Shown here: positions 1-6,435 of the stretch, piece by piece
Layout of the letters: every line of letters starts with the position of its first letter
How positions within the stretch are numbered: the stretch's first letter is position 1
Assembly (NCBI GenBank): GCA_002423705.1
Contig: DINW01000061.1
Location: 16,107 to 43,374 of the forward strand
DNA length: 27,268 nucleotides
DNA from: Clostridium sp. UBA5530
GTDB lineage: Bacteria; Bacillota; Clostridia; Clostridiales; Clostridiaceae
Direction: 5' to 3'
Program-made: the position numbers and the translations under genes
The notes under the pieces: model-generated
What the model was told of the DNA's origin: nothing
Seen by the model: only the letters and a program-made list of their open reading frames with translations
Database searches by the model: none

Positions 1-658
1 TATTCAAAACCAAAGGATTTATTTTACAATTGATATTCATCTTTTTTATATCCCCAACCATTGTTATAGTATTTCCAAAGTATGCGTCTAATCTTCCCAT
101 TTCAACATCCTGTGGTATACTTCTAAACTCTTCATAAGGCTTTACTTTTATTTTTTCTTCTGGATCAAGTCCCTGTATAACACCTGCTGCAGCTGACCCC
201 AATGATATTCCTACTGTTTTCCCGTATAGTTGTTCTACTGATTTTATCTCTTTTGCGTCATTTTTGATCATAAGTTGTAGTACCCCATAGGCATAAGTAT
301 CTGTGAAGTCATACTTTTCTTCTCTTTGTTTAGTTTTTCCTAAAAAGTGGCTTATTGTATCTATTTTCTCATTATCTAATAGTCCAAAAAGTCCACTTAT
401 ACTGTTAAACTCATACTCAACCTTGTATCCCGTTCTCCTGCTGATTTCTTTCCACATATCAGCCTCAAATCCCTCTACTTCTCCATTTTCCTTATATATG
501 TATGGCTGTCCATCCTCCTTGGCTCCAATTTTAATTATCTTTTCCACTTTACTATTTGAAGCATTTTCATTATTTCCCTTACTTTCATTACACCCTGCCA
601 GCATCATAGAAAAAACTAGAACTATTGATAATGAGAGTGCTAATCCTTTTTTCTTCAT
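1..658 (-). CDS. Amino-acid ABC transporter substrate-binding lipoprotein (3' part outside window)
   Basis: The gene starts with ATG at 658 behind a GGAGGGATAAAATT ribosome site and reads without a stop to the window edge (219 residues visible). The first 22 residues are a lipoprotein signal: two lysines, a hydrophobic stretch and a lipobox ending MLAGC, so the protein should be anchored outside the membrane by a lipidated Cys. A low-complexity Asn/Ser/Glu linker follows. The mature part has features typical of the family 3 extracellular solute-binding fold used for polar amino acids: IKIGAKEDGQPYIYKENGEV, then GFEADMWKEISRRTGYKVEY, and later GKTVGISLGSAAAGVI and RLDAYFGNT. By family knowledge it would deliver an amino acid or related cation to an inner-membrane permease and ATPase, which are not visible and may lie beyond position 1. 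The exact ligand cannot be read from the sequence. The carboxy terminus is missing only because the window ends. Confidence 0.88.
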   Translation of the reverse strand, partial: MKKKGLALSLSIVLVFSMMLAGCNESKGNNENASNSKVEKIIKIGAKEDGQPYIYKENGEVEGFEADMWKEISRRTGYKVEYEFNSISGLFGLLDNEKIDTISHFLGKTKQREEKYDFTDTYAYGVLQLMIKNDAKEIKSVEQLYGKTVGISLGSAAAGVIQGLDPEEKIKVKPYEEFRSIPQDVEMGRLDAYFGNTITMVGDIKKMNINCKINPLVLN

Positions 659-716
659 AATTTTATCCCTCCGTAATTTTATTATTTATATAATTTAAAA
701 AGCAATTCTCATATTA

Positions 717-1907
717 TTAAGAATCGCTATTGTTAACTAAAAAATCCAATATAAATTGAATAGTAGCAATAACACCTATAGGTAAACTCTCTTCATCCAC
801 ATCAAAATTTGAATTATGGTGTGGAGCTCCTGAACCTAAATTTTCATTTTTAATACCTAAAAACCCATACACTCCTGGATAATTATTGGTGTAGCGCCCT
901 ATTGTATCAGATGCCATCCATGGTTCCATGTCTACCAACGCATTTTCTCCTAAAGACTTCTTTACAGCTTCTTCTGCAATCTTAGAAAGTTTCATATTAT
1001 TTATCACAGGAGGCTTAGGTCCATCATATATTATTTTTGCTAAACAACCATTTGCAGCTGCTACGTTGTTTATTATTCTATAGAAGGCTCTCTTTACTTT
1101 CTCTTCTTCATTGGAATTATAATACCTTATAGTTCCTGCAAAGTTTGAAGTTTCAGGTATTATATTACCTGCTTCACCAGCTTGCAACTTTCCCACTGTT
1201 AGAACTATAGGCTCTCTTGGATCAACTATTCTAGATAATATTGAGGATAAATTACATAATATCTGAACAGTACAGTTAATTGGATCTATGGTTTGATCTG
1301 GTCTAGAACCATGTCCACCTTTCCCTTTTATAGTTACATCAAACTTTGAAGAGCCTGTCATTCGCACTCCACTATTTACTGATATTGTACCTATAGGAAG
1401 TTCAGCATTAACATGTAGCGCCCATACACCATCTATATCCATTTCTTTTATAGTATCTATGATTTCATCTACTCCAGAACCATTTTCTTCTCCTGACTCA
1501 AAGCAGAACAATACTCTTCCACTAAAATCTTTTTTATTATTAGACAATATTTTAGCCACTGCAAGCATAATAGCCATATGGCAATCATGTCCACACATAT
1601 GAGATATTCCTTTAGTCTTTGAGATAACATTTCTTTCTCTGTGGATATTATATTTGCTTTCTTCTATTGGAAGTGCATCCATATCAGCCCTTACCAATAG
1701 TGTCTTTCCTAGTTTGTCTCCCTCTAGTATTGCTAAAATATTGTATTTTCCCACTATTCTGTACTTTATGTTTAGGCTACTTAATTCATCCGTAATTTTA
1801 CTAAAGGTGTTTTCCTCTTTTCCACTAATTTCTGGATATTCATGAAAGTATCTTCTCATTTCAATCATATATTGACGTTGCTTGTCTACAGCCTCTTTAA
1901 GTTCCAT
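717..1907 (-). CDS. M20 family metal-dependent amidohydrolase (N-acyl-amino-acid/hippurate hydrolase type)
   Basis: This 396-residue cytoplasmic enzyme carries the hallmarks of the M20D amidohydrolase family (HipO/AmaA/YkuR type), which splits N-acylated amino acids or small amides with a metal-activated water. Visible motifs are FHEYPEIS (21-28), RADMDALP (73-80), MCGHDCHM (104-111, Cys105 and His107 expected metal ligands), SGEENGSG (138-145, catalytic Glu pair), ALHV with His165, GKGGHGSRP starting at about 195, and near the end APHHNSNFDVDEE. The length is normal for the family. I chose the ATG at 1907 because AAAGGAGGATATAAAC precedes it; an in-frame start 15 codons upstream has no such site. 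It sits directly after the binding-protein gene's start, with about 60 bases between them. Both could take part in peptide or acyl-amino-acid scavenging, but this is only context. The substrate cannot be told from sequence. Confidence 0.9.
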   Translation of the reverse strand: MELKEAVDKQRQYMIEMRRYFHEYPEISGKEENTFSKITDELSSLNIKYRIVGKYNILAILEGDKLGKTLLVRADMDALPIEESKYNIHRERNVISKTKGISHMCGHDCHMAIMLAVAKILSNNKKDFSGRVLFCFESGEENGSGVDEIIDTIKEMDIDGVWALHVNAELPIGTISVNSGVRMTGSSKFDVTIKGKGGHGSRPDQTIDPINCTVQILCNLSSILSRIVDPREPIVLTVGKLQAGEAGNIIPETSNFAGTIRYYNSNEEEKVKRAFYRIINNVAAANGCLAKIIYDGPKPPVINNMKLSKIAEEAVKKSLGENALVDMEPWMASDTIGRYTNNYPGVYGFLGIKNENLGSGAPHHNSNFDVDEESLPIGVIATIQFILDFLVNNSDS

Positions 1908-2071
1908 GTTTATATCCTCCTTTGTCTGAGTAACTATTCCAATTATAGACAAATTTATACAAATTATTCACTTCAAGTAGGATTATAACATTGAGGATTT
2001 TTTAATTCCAATAGATATTATCTATCTAAATATCTACCTGTATAAGTTTCTTCTATATGGAATAAAATAGG

Positions 2072-2110
2072 CCCCTGGGGTGCTGCCGTTTTTCTCCAGC
2101 ACCCCAGGGG
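2072..2110 (-). terminator. Intrinsic terminator after the ceramidase gene
   Basis: A perfect 14-bp GC-rich inverted repeat (arms 2072-2085 and 2097-2110, 11-base loop) lies 23 bases past the ceramidase stop codon. On the minus strand it is followed by CCTATTTTATTCC, a moderately T-rich run. It probably ends the ceramidase transcript. The right arm, extended to 2114, recurs inverted upstream of the gene at 4291-4307. Confidence 0.8.
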
Positions 2111-2133
2111 TCATTCCTAAAAATTACATAAAT

Positions 2134-4245
2134 CTATTTAACTGTAAATATAGATGAAGTTCCTACATATGGATATATCTTTCCATTCCACCCATTCTTA
2201 TAACTTCCACTATGAACTATTCTGTATTCACCGGAATTAGCATCCTTAGGAATATCCCAATTTATTATAGCAAGAGAAGTTCCGCCTACTGAATCTACTC
2301 TCTTCCAATTGAATTTTGTTTCAAAGTCCAAATCCTTAGCCACTGTGACCCATTTGTCCCCATCTTTTCTTTGAACCTCTAAATAAGTCCCTTGAGTCTT
2401 CAAATTATTCTTTGGATGACCAGCCCAAAAACTTACTGTCACTGTATCTCCTAAGTTATAGCTGTCATTAACGTCTTGATCTATTTCTCCAAACTTTTTA
2501 CCTAAGGGTACGTTATCTAATACTACCCCTGTCTGATAACACATTTGTTCATTCTTTAAATCTCTTGGCATAGGTCCTGACACCACATCTGCCCCTGTTG
2601 ACATTGCTTGGGCTAGTTTATCAAATTCTTGAATGTAAGCATTTAATGTCCACTTTCCAAAATGGGTAGAGGCTCCTTCATAATGCTGAAGATCATATTC
2701 CTCTGGTGTAGCTATATACTCAGCATAAGCATTACAGAGTCCAGCTATAACTACCTTGTTGTTTGGTGAGGATTTATCTAATGTAGACTTGACCTTCTCC
2801 ATAAGCCTTCTTCCTGACATAGTTGTTATTTCACTAGGAACAGCGATTATTGTAAGCTCACCTATTCTAACCATTTGGACTGGAAGTATCTCTGGAGTCC
2901 ATGGGTATGGTTTGCCTTGAGATGTAGCAAATAATATTGGTTTAGGATAATGTTGCTTCCATAGCTCGGGATACTTAGTTCCTACTATACTATCAAAATA
3001 AGGTGCTATACCTATAATCTTCTGGACAGCCACTATAAGTTTACCATTCTCTCCACCATCTATAGGATAATCATCTGCTGTCATTCCTTCATGAAAAAGA
3101 CTTACTCCACTAGGTCCATCTTCAGCTCCTGCAGCAAAAGAATATCCAACTGCCCCTGGATAAGTATGTCTTTCCATTCCATCCCCATATTTAGGCGCTA
3201 TAGTCACATTTGAGAAATCCACATAACTATGTCTGTAATCAATATCTCCACTTAATCTTACTGATGCACTCTTTACCAATTCCTTGCACTTTAAATACTG
3301 ATTCTCACCTGCATAGGCAGTGCTTTCAAAATCGTTATTACCATAGCCATTCTCTCCTCCATAAATATTAGGAGAAACATCACCGCTGTGGCTCTGACCA
3401 AAAGCTGCAACAAAGGTCTTATCTTCAATATAATTTGTTTTCATTTCTTTCTCATATAGATAGGATGCATACCCTTTGTTGTCTCCGGATATAAGCTTAT
3501 TATTGTTTCCCATGGATGTGGCATGTAAAGGAAACCAATTATATACTCCAACAAGGTTACCTTCTCTGTTTTTAAAGTTTAGCACTGTCATCTCCTTATC
3601 TACATTGGAGGGATATTTTTCACGTTCACTAGAAGGATTATTATCATAGGCTACTGGAGAACGATTTATGCTTACACCTTCTAAGGTGCCACTATTTATT
3701 TCTATATATCCTGGTTCTAAATTTTCTGTAGCTCTTACAATAGAATTATATATGCCATCAACTATGCAGTTAAAATTTTCTTCAATATAACCGTATCCAG
3801 ACACATTGTATAATGCATAATGAGAGTATCCTGCTGGTCCACTATGAGTATGAGTTGCACTTAACAGTACGTTATCATCCCTATATAAATTTCCATATTT
3901 CTCTGTAAGCTTTTTCATAACTTGCTGCTTAACCCCTTGAGTTATTACTCCTAGGTCAGCACTTACAATTGCAACTCTTTTGTGATTTGAAACCTCTTCA
4001 ACAGCAAAAGCTCTGGCCCAAAGTCTTTGATGTATACCTGCTGTACTTTGGTCTGTCTTAGCATACCCCATCATTACAACCTCTGCAGCTGGACCTGTTA
4101 TATCATATACCCCAGTTCCTATTAAAAAAGGTTCTTCTTCATTAGTGGTTGAATATGCCTTCTGTGGAAAACAAGTGAAGTTAAGCAATAACAACATTCC
4201 TGCTAGGATATACAGAAAAGGACCTCTTTTCAGCCTATACTTCAT
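2134..4245 (-). CDS. Secreted neutral/alkaline ceramidase
   Basis: This 703-residue protein belongs to the neutral ceramidase family, which hydrolyses the N-acyl bond of ceramide to sphingosine and a fatty acid using a zinc site. A signal peptide is visible (Lys/Arg start, hydrophobic core 10-24, small residues near 30-32), so it should be exported. Family motifs are GVYDITGPAAEVVMMGYA (45-62), the zinc-binding ATHTHSGP (130-137), FPLHATSMGN (His241, second zinc ligand), the catalytic hexapeptide GDVSPN at 288-293 with Ser291 as nucleophile, and AVPSE (Glu472), then NAYAEYIATPEEY (505-517), which supplies the conserved Tyr. Residues from about 575 on form the immunoglobulin-like tail typical of the full-length bacterial enzyme. 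The start has AAAAAGGAGAGA nine bases upstream. Clostridia do not make sphingolipids as a rule, so the likely substrate is foreign: eukaryotic or Bacteroidetes ceramide. The gene stands alone, ends in a strong terminator and is flanked by an inverted repeat. Confidence 0.93.
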   Translation of the reverse strand: MKYRLKRGPFLYILAGMLLLLNFTCFPQKAYSTTNEEEPFLIGTGVYDITGPAAEVVMMGYAKTDQSTAGIHQRLWARAFAVEEVSNHKRVAIVSADLGVITQGVKQQVMKKLTEKYGNLYRDDNVLLSATHTHSGPAGYSHYALYNVSGYGYIEENFNCIVDGIYNSIVRATENLEPGYIEINSGTLEGVSINRSPVAYDNNPSSEREKYPSNVDKEMTVLNFKNREGNLVGVYNWFPLHATSMGNNNKLISGDNKGYASYLYEKEMKTNYIEDKTFVAAFGQSHSGDVSPNIYGGENGYGNNDFESTAYAGENQYLKCKELVKSASVRLSGDIDYRHSYVDFSNVTIAPKYGDGMERHTYPGAVGYSFAAGAEDGPSGVSLFHEGMTADDYPIDGGENGKLIVAVQKIIGIAPYFDSIVGTKYPELWKQHYPKPILFATSQGKPYPWTPEILPVQMVRIGELTIIAVPSEITTMSGRRLMEKVKSTLDKSSPNNKVVIAGLCNAYAEYIATPEEYDLQHYEGASTHFGKWTLNAYIQEFDKLAQAMSTGADVVSGPMPRDLKNEQMCYQTGVVLDNVPLGKKFGEIDQDVNDSYNLGDTVTVSFWAGHPKNNLKTQGTYLEVQRKDGDKWVTVAKDLDFETKFNWKRVDSVGGTSLAIINWDIPKDANSGEYRIVHSGSYKNGWNGKIYPYVGTSSIFTVK

Positions 4246-4290
4246 TTAAAAATCTCTCCTTTTTAAATTTATATATTAATATATTATATG

Positions 4291-4307
4291 ATGACCCCTG
4301 GGGTGCT
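4291..4307. repeat. 17-bp repeat, inverted partner at 2098-2114
   Basis: The sequence ATGACCCCTGGGGTGCT at 4291-4307 is the exact reverse complement of 2098-2114, so the two copies face each other around the ceramidase gene. Thirteen bases of it also recur in the other arm of the 2072-2110 hairpin. On the transcribed strand this copy lies about 45 bases before the ceramidase start, in the leader or promoter region, but here it has no matching partner arm beside it. It looks like half of the terminator hairpin. Confidence 0.75.
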
Positions 4308-4389
4308 AGGAGGTTTTTGGATAATTTTAATTTGTAAATTGCACTATGAAATTATGCAATATCATAAAAATGCGTAATCTCTCAGGAGA

Positions 4390-4539
4390 CTATGCATTAA
4401 ACATTTTATTTCTGGCTACATATACCTCTTCCTCACCATTTAATTCTTTAATACACCCATGATGGAAATATCCAAACTTATCCATAAGATAATCAATATC
4501 CTCTTCTTCATTTATATCTATCCATTTTTCATCTCTCAT
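4390..4539 (-). pseudogene. Truncated remnant of a clostridial hypothetical protein (49 residues)
   Basis: A short reading frame begins with ATG at 4539 behind a good AAGGGGGATAACT ribosome site. It encodes 49 residues starting MRDEKWIDINEEEDIDYLMD and containing KFGYFHHGCIKEL. I recall this pattern from the amino terminus of a longer hypothetical protein family of Firmicutes, of roughly 140 to 160 residues. Here the frame stops soon after, with a divergent tail (about residues 34-49). I therefore read it as a truncated copy, though a genuine small acidic protein cannot be excluded. No function is known to me. It neighbours two other damaged or odd genes (4956-5159, 5289-5468). Confidence 0.55.
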
Positions 4540-4955
4540 AGTTATCCCCCTTAAAATAATATATTTAGTTTAGCTCAATCCATATCTGTTGTAGCATTCC
4601 ACACTTTTATATTTATTGTATGGAGTTTTATAGAACGTAACTGAACTGGCTTATTCTTGTTTCATAAATGTCTTATAGGTTGAGGCAAAATGATTTATAA
4701 TGATATGCTTTTAGTAGGGATAAAACTAAATAGAATTTATCTAATGTCCGCCTGGTGTAACACTCTATGCCTTTTAGGCTGGATTTAACACTAGCTACAA
4801 CCCTAGTTAAATTCAACTAACCTCCAGTTGGAATCCAAATTCCAACTAAAATTAAGAAAATCCCTATATTTTGTTTTTAATAATGAGAGGGTGAGTCTAT
4901 GCCAATACAATTTTAGAAATATCATTAAACCAAATAAAGAAAGGAAGTTTTTTAA
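4540..4955. other. Gene-free stretch with one short hairpin
   Basis: I see no convincing gene here. A frame on the minus strand at 4803-5024 lacks a ribosome site, has an atypical composition rich in Phe and Leu, and overlaps the L28-like gene. A 9-bp perfect hairpin (arms 4826-4834 and 4839-4847, 4-base loop) is present without a following T-run. A ribosome-site-like GAGAGGGTGAG precedes a five-codon frame at about 4900, of no evident meaning. The promoter of the following L28-like gene should lie in this stretch, but I could not assign it with confidence. Confidence 0.5.
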
Positions 4956-5159
4956 ATAGCTAAGTGTTATGTATGTGAAAAAGCAACTAAATTCGGAACT
5001 AAAAATGCAATTTCTCGTTCTCATGTAAGTGGCAGATCCAATAGAAAGATAAAGCCTAATCTTAAAAAGGTTAAGATTATTGAAAATGGTACACCTAAAA
5101 CAGTTTATGTTTGTACTAGATGCTTACGTTCAAATTTAGTTGCAAGAAAAGCAGGCTAG
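4956..5159 (+). CDS. rpmB: Ribosomal protein bL28 paralog with ATA in place of the start codon
   Basis: Reading from 4956 in frame gives 67 codons that are clearly ribosomal protein bL28. The features are AKCYVCEK near the start, SHVSGRSNRKIKPNLKKVKI in the middle, then NGTPKTVYVCTRCLRSNL (44-61). Four cysteines in two CxxC pairs (positions 4, 7, 53, 56) form the zinc ribbon of the zinc-binding L28 type. In related genes the first codon before Ala-Lys-Cys is ATG; here it is ATA (4956-4958). No in-frame ATG, GTG or TTG offers a start that would keep the first CxxC. GAAAGGAAG lies about 8 bases upstream, so the expected ribosome site is intact. Either translation starts at ATA, or one base change silenced the gene. 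The rest of the frame is undamaged, so any loss is recent. The sequence is diverged from what I recall of the standard clostridial L28, so this is probably a second copy. Confidence 0.8.
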   Translation: MAKCYVCEKATKFGTKNAISRSHVSGRSNRKIKPNLKKVKIIENGTPKTVYVCTRCLRSNLVARKAG

Positions 5160-5288
5160 GATATACAATACAATTCACTCCTGCTTATTTAAATAAGGAT
5201 TCAATTAAATTCACCTTTTCATAGCCTGTATATTTTAATGAACCAAAAACCTCTTAAAACTATGGAAAGGTGTTATTTAATGGACATG

Positions 5289-5468
5289 CTATATTTTAAC
5301 CACACCTATTGTCCATTTCCAAATTTCAACTTTCTTATTGCTTCCAACAACTTTTATTACTTTATCAGGCCCAAAGGTAATAGCAGCAACTCTATTACCA
5401 ATGTAATCCACATTTATAACTCTACCATTCCAAGATATAGCATTACATCCTGTAATATAATTAATACA
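5289..5468 (-). pseudogene. C-terminal fragment of an unidentified protein
   Basis: A reading frame of 59 codons ends with TAG at 5289-5291. It is protein-like in composition (SWNGRVINVDYIGNRVAAIT, then FGPDKVIKVVGSNKKVEIWK) with alternating beta-type residues. Upstream it runs into a stop (TGA at 5469-5471) inside the 3' end of the HD-domain gene, and no start codon with a ribosome site exists. It therefore looks like the carboxy-terminal remnant of a gene whose front was lost. The beta-rich pattern faintly resembles repeat or stalk domains of clostridial surface proteins, but I do not recognise it. It begins immediately after the HD gene ends, which suggests the deletion junction lies near 5470. 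Confidence 0.4.
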
Positions 5469-5474
5469 TCATTA

Positions 5475-6194
5475 TTAATCATTTTTTTCTCCCAATTCTT
5501 TATAAGCCTTAGCTAACCATGGGTGTATTACCTTTAACTTGTCCTTATTCTCCATTAAATAATTTATATATGCATAAGCACCTTTTTTTAAAGAAGAATC
5601 TAACCCCCTCTCTACTTCATACAAATATGGTGGTATTCCTTTTTGATCCCATTTGATTTTATCTGCTACAAACAGTACTAAGTCTAAGTTAGAAGGGTTC
5701 TCTCTTAATGTTGTATGACACCCTATAGCGTTTAGTATATGTTCATTATCCACACACCATATCCTTTCCGCCATAACTTTAGAAATTTTTTGATGTAATA
5801 TAAGAGGTAGCCTTCTCTCCTCGTCAAGTATTTCTATTTCTAATTTCTCTGCTACCTCAACACGCCTATTAAAAGGATATATTGCAGAAACATCATGCAA
5901 ATATCCAGCCACTTCTGCTTCCTTTTCATTTATGCCAAACCTTTTAGCTAACCTTTTACATTCCTTTACCACTTCAAAAGTATGTTCTGCAGCAATATTA
6001 CAATTATGCTTTACAAGGAGATTATAGCTGTCTATTGATATATCATTAGTTACCTGAAAATCATCAAGTACATAATCAAAGCTTTTGTTTATTCCCCCAT
6101 TATCCATTGCAGAATAAAAATCATTAGCTTTAGTAGAAGCCCCTTTATTACACAACCTTCTTATTTCTTCCTTTGAACCCATAGAAATATTCAT
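5475..6194 (-). CDS. HD-domain phosphohydrolase (YqeK-like)
   Basis: The 239-residue protein has a C-terminal HD fold of the metal-dependent phosphohydrolase superfamily. Visible ligands are His71 (AAEHTFEV), His100-Asp101 (GYLHDVSAI), His134 (LILHQKIS), His160 (IGCHTTLR) and Asp178 (LFVADKIKWD). The order H...HD...H...H...D and the motif FVADKIKWD match the YqeK group, described as a symmetrical diadenosine tetraphosphate hydrolase. YqeK proteins are usually about 190 residues; this one has roughly 60 extra residues in front, which I do not recognise. The start is ATG at 6194, with GGGGG seven bases upstream. It is a single gene with an inverted repeat in its leader (6213-6283). The nucleotide substrate is an inference from family only. 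Confidence 0.75.
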   Translation of the reverse strand: MNISMGSKEEIRRLCNKGASTKANDFYSAMDNGGINKSFDYVLDDFQVTNDISIDSYNLLVKHNCNIAAEHTFEVVKECKRLAKRFGINEKEAEVAGYLHDVSAIYPFNRRVEVAEKLEIEILDEERRLPLILHQKISKVMAERIWCVDNEHILNAIGCHTTLRENPSNLDLVLFVADKIKWDQKGIPPYLYEVERGLDSSLKKGAYAYINYLMENKDKLKVIHPWLAKAYKELGEKND

Positions 6195-6212
6195 GGATTA
6201 ACCCCCATTCTC

Positions 6213-6305
6213 ACTTATATGATGTCTATCTGCTGTAACAACACACCCTTTGGGGCTGGGCCAACTGAAAATCATCATATAAGAAGTTTATCATAATTAT
6301 AAACT
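6213..6305 (-). promoter_or_regulatory. Inverted repeats in the leader/promoter of the HD-domain gene
   Basis: Two symmetric elements lie just upstream of the HD gene. An exact 11-bp inverted repeat has arms CTTATATGATG at 6213-6223 and its complement at 6273-6283, with a 49-base loop. Directly next to it is a 7-7-7 palindrome, AGTTTAT-7-ATAAACT, at 6285-6305. The first could form a long hairpin in the transcript leader 19 bases before the start codon, and the second has the form of a repressor site. The binding partner is unknown. Confidence 0.4.
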
Positions 6306-6366
6306 ATTTTGTATTAATTTAACACTAATGCTATTATTATTAAAATCATTTTATATATAAATAGAA

Positions 6367-6405
6367 GCCAGTGAAAGGATTTTTTACAAATCCTCTTCCA
6401 CTGAC
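6367..6405 (-). terminator. Probable terminator after the flavin reductase gene
   Basis: An imperfect inverted repeat (left arm about 6367-6382, right arm about 6388-6405) pairs CAGTG..GGATTT with AAATCC..CACTG. It lies 31 bases past the stop of the gene ending at 6436. On the minus strand only CTTCTATTTATA follows, while the plus side reads TATTATTTTTCC, so the T-run is better in the other direction. Terminator function is likely but not certain. Confidence 0.55.
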
Positions 6406-6435
6406 TATTATTTTTCCTTAGGTGATAATTCTACT

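Noticed and set aside
303..698. Plus-strand frame of 131 codons
   Set aside because: It is the antisense shadow of the binding-protein gene (1-658, minus), has no ribosome site and a Ser/Phe/Leu-rich composition typical of antisense frames.
4803..5024. Minus-strand frame of 73 codons
   Set aside because: Antisense to the start of the L28-like gene, no ribosome site, and low-quality composition.
5238..5516. Plus-strand frame of 92 codons
   Set aside because: Overlaps the 3' end of the HD gene and the fragment at 5289-5468 in antisense; no ribosome site and no recognisable pattern.
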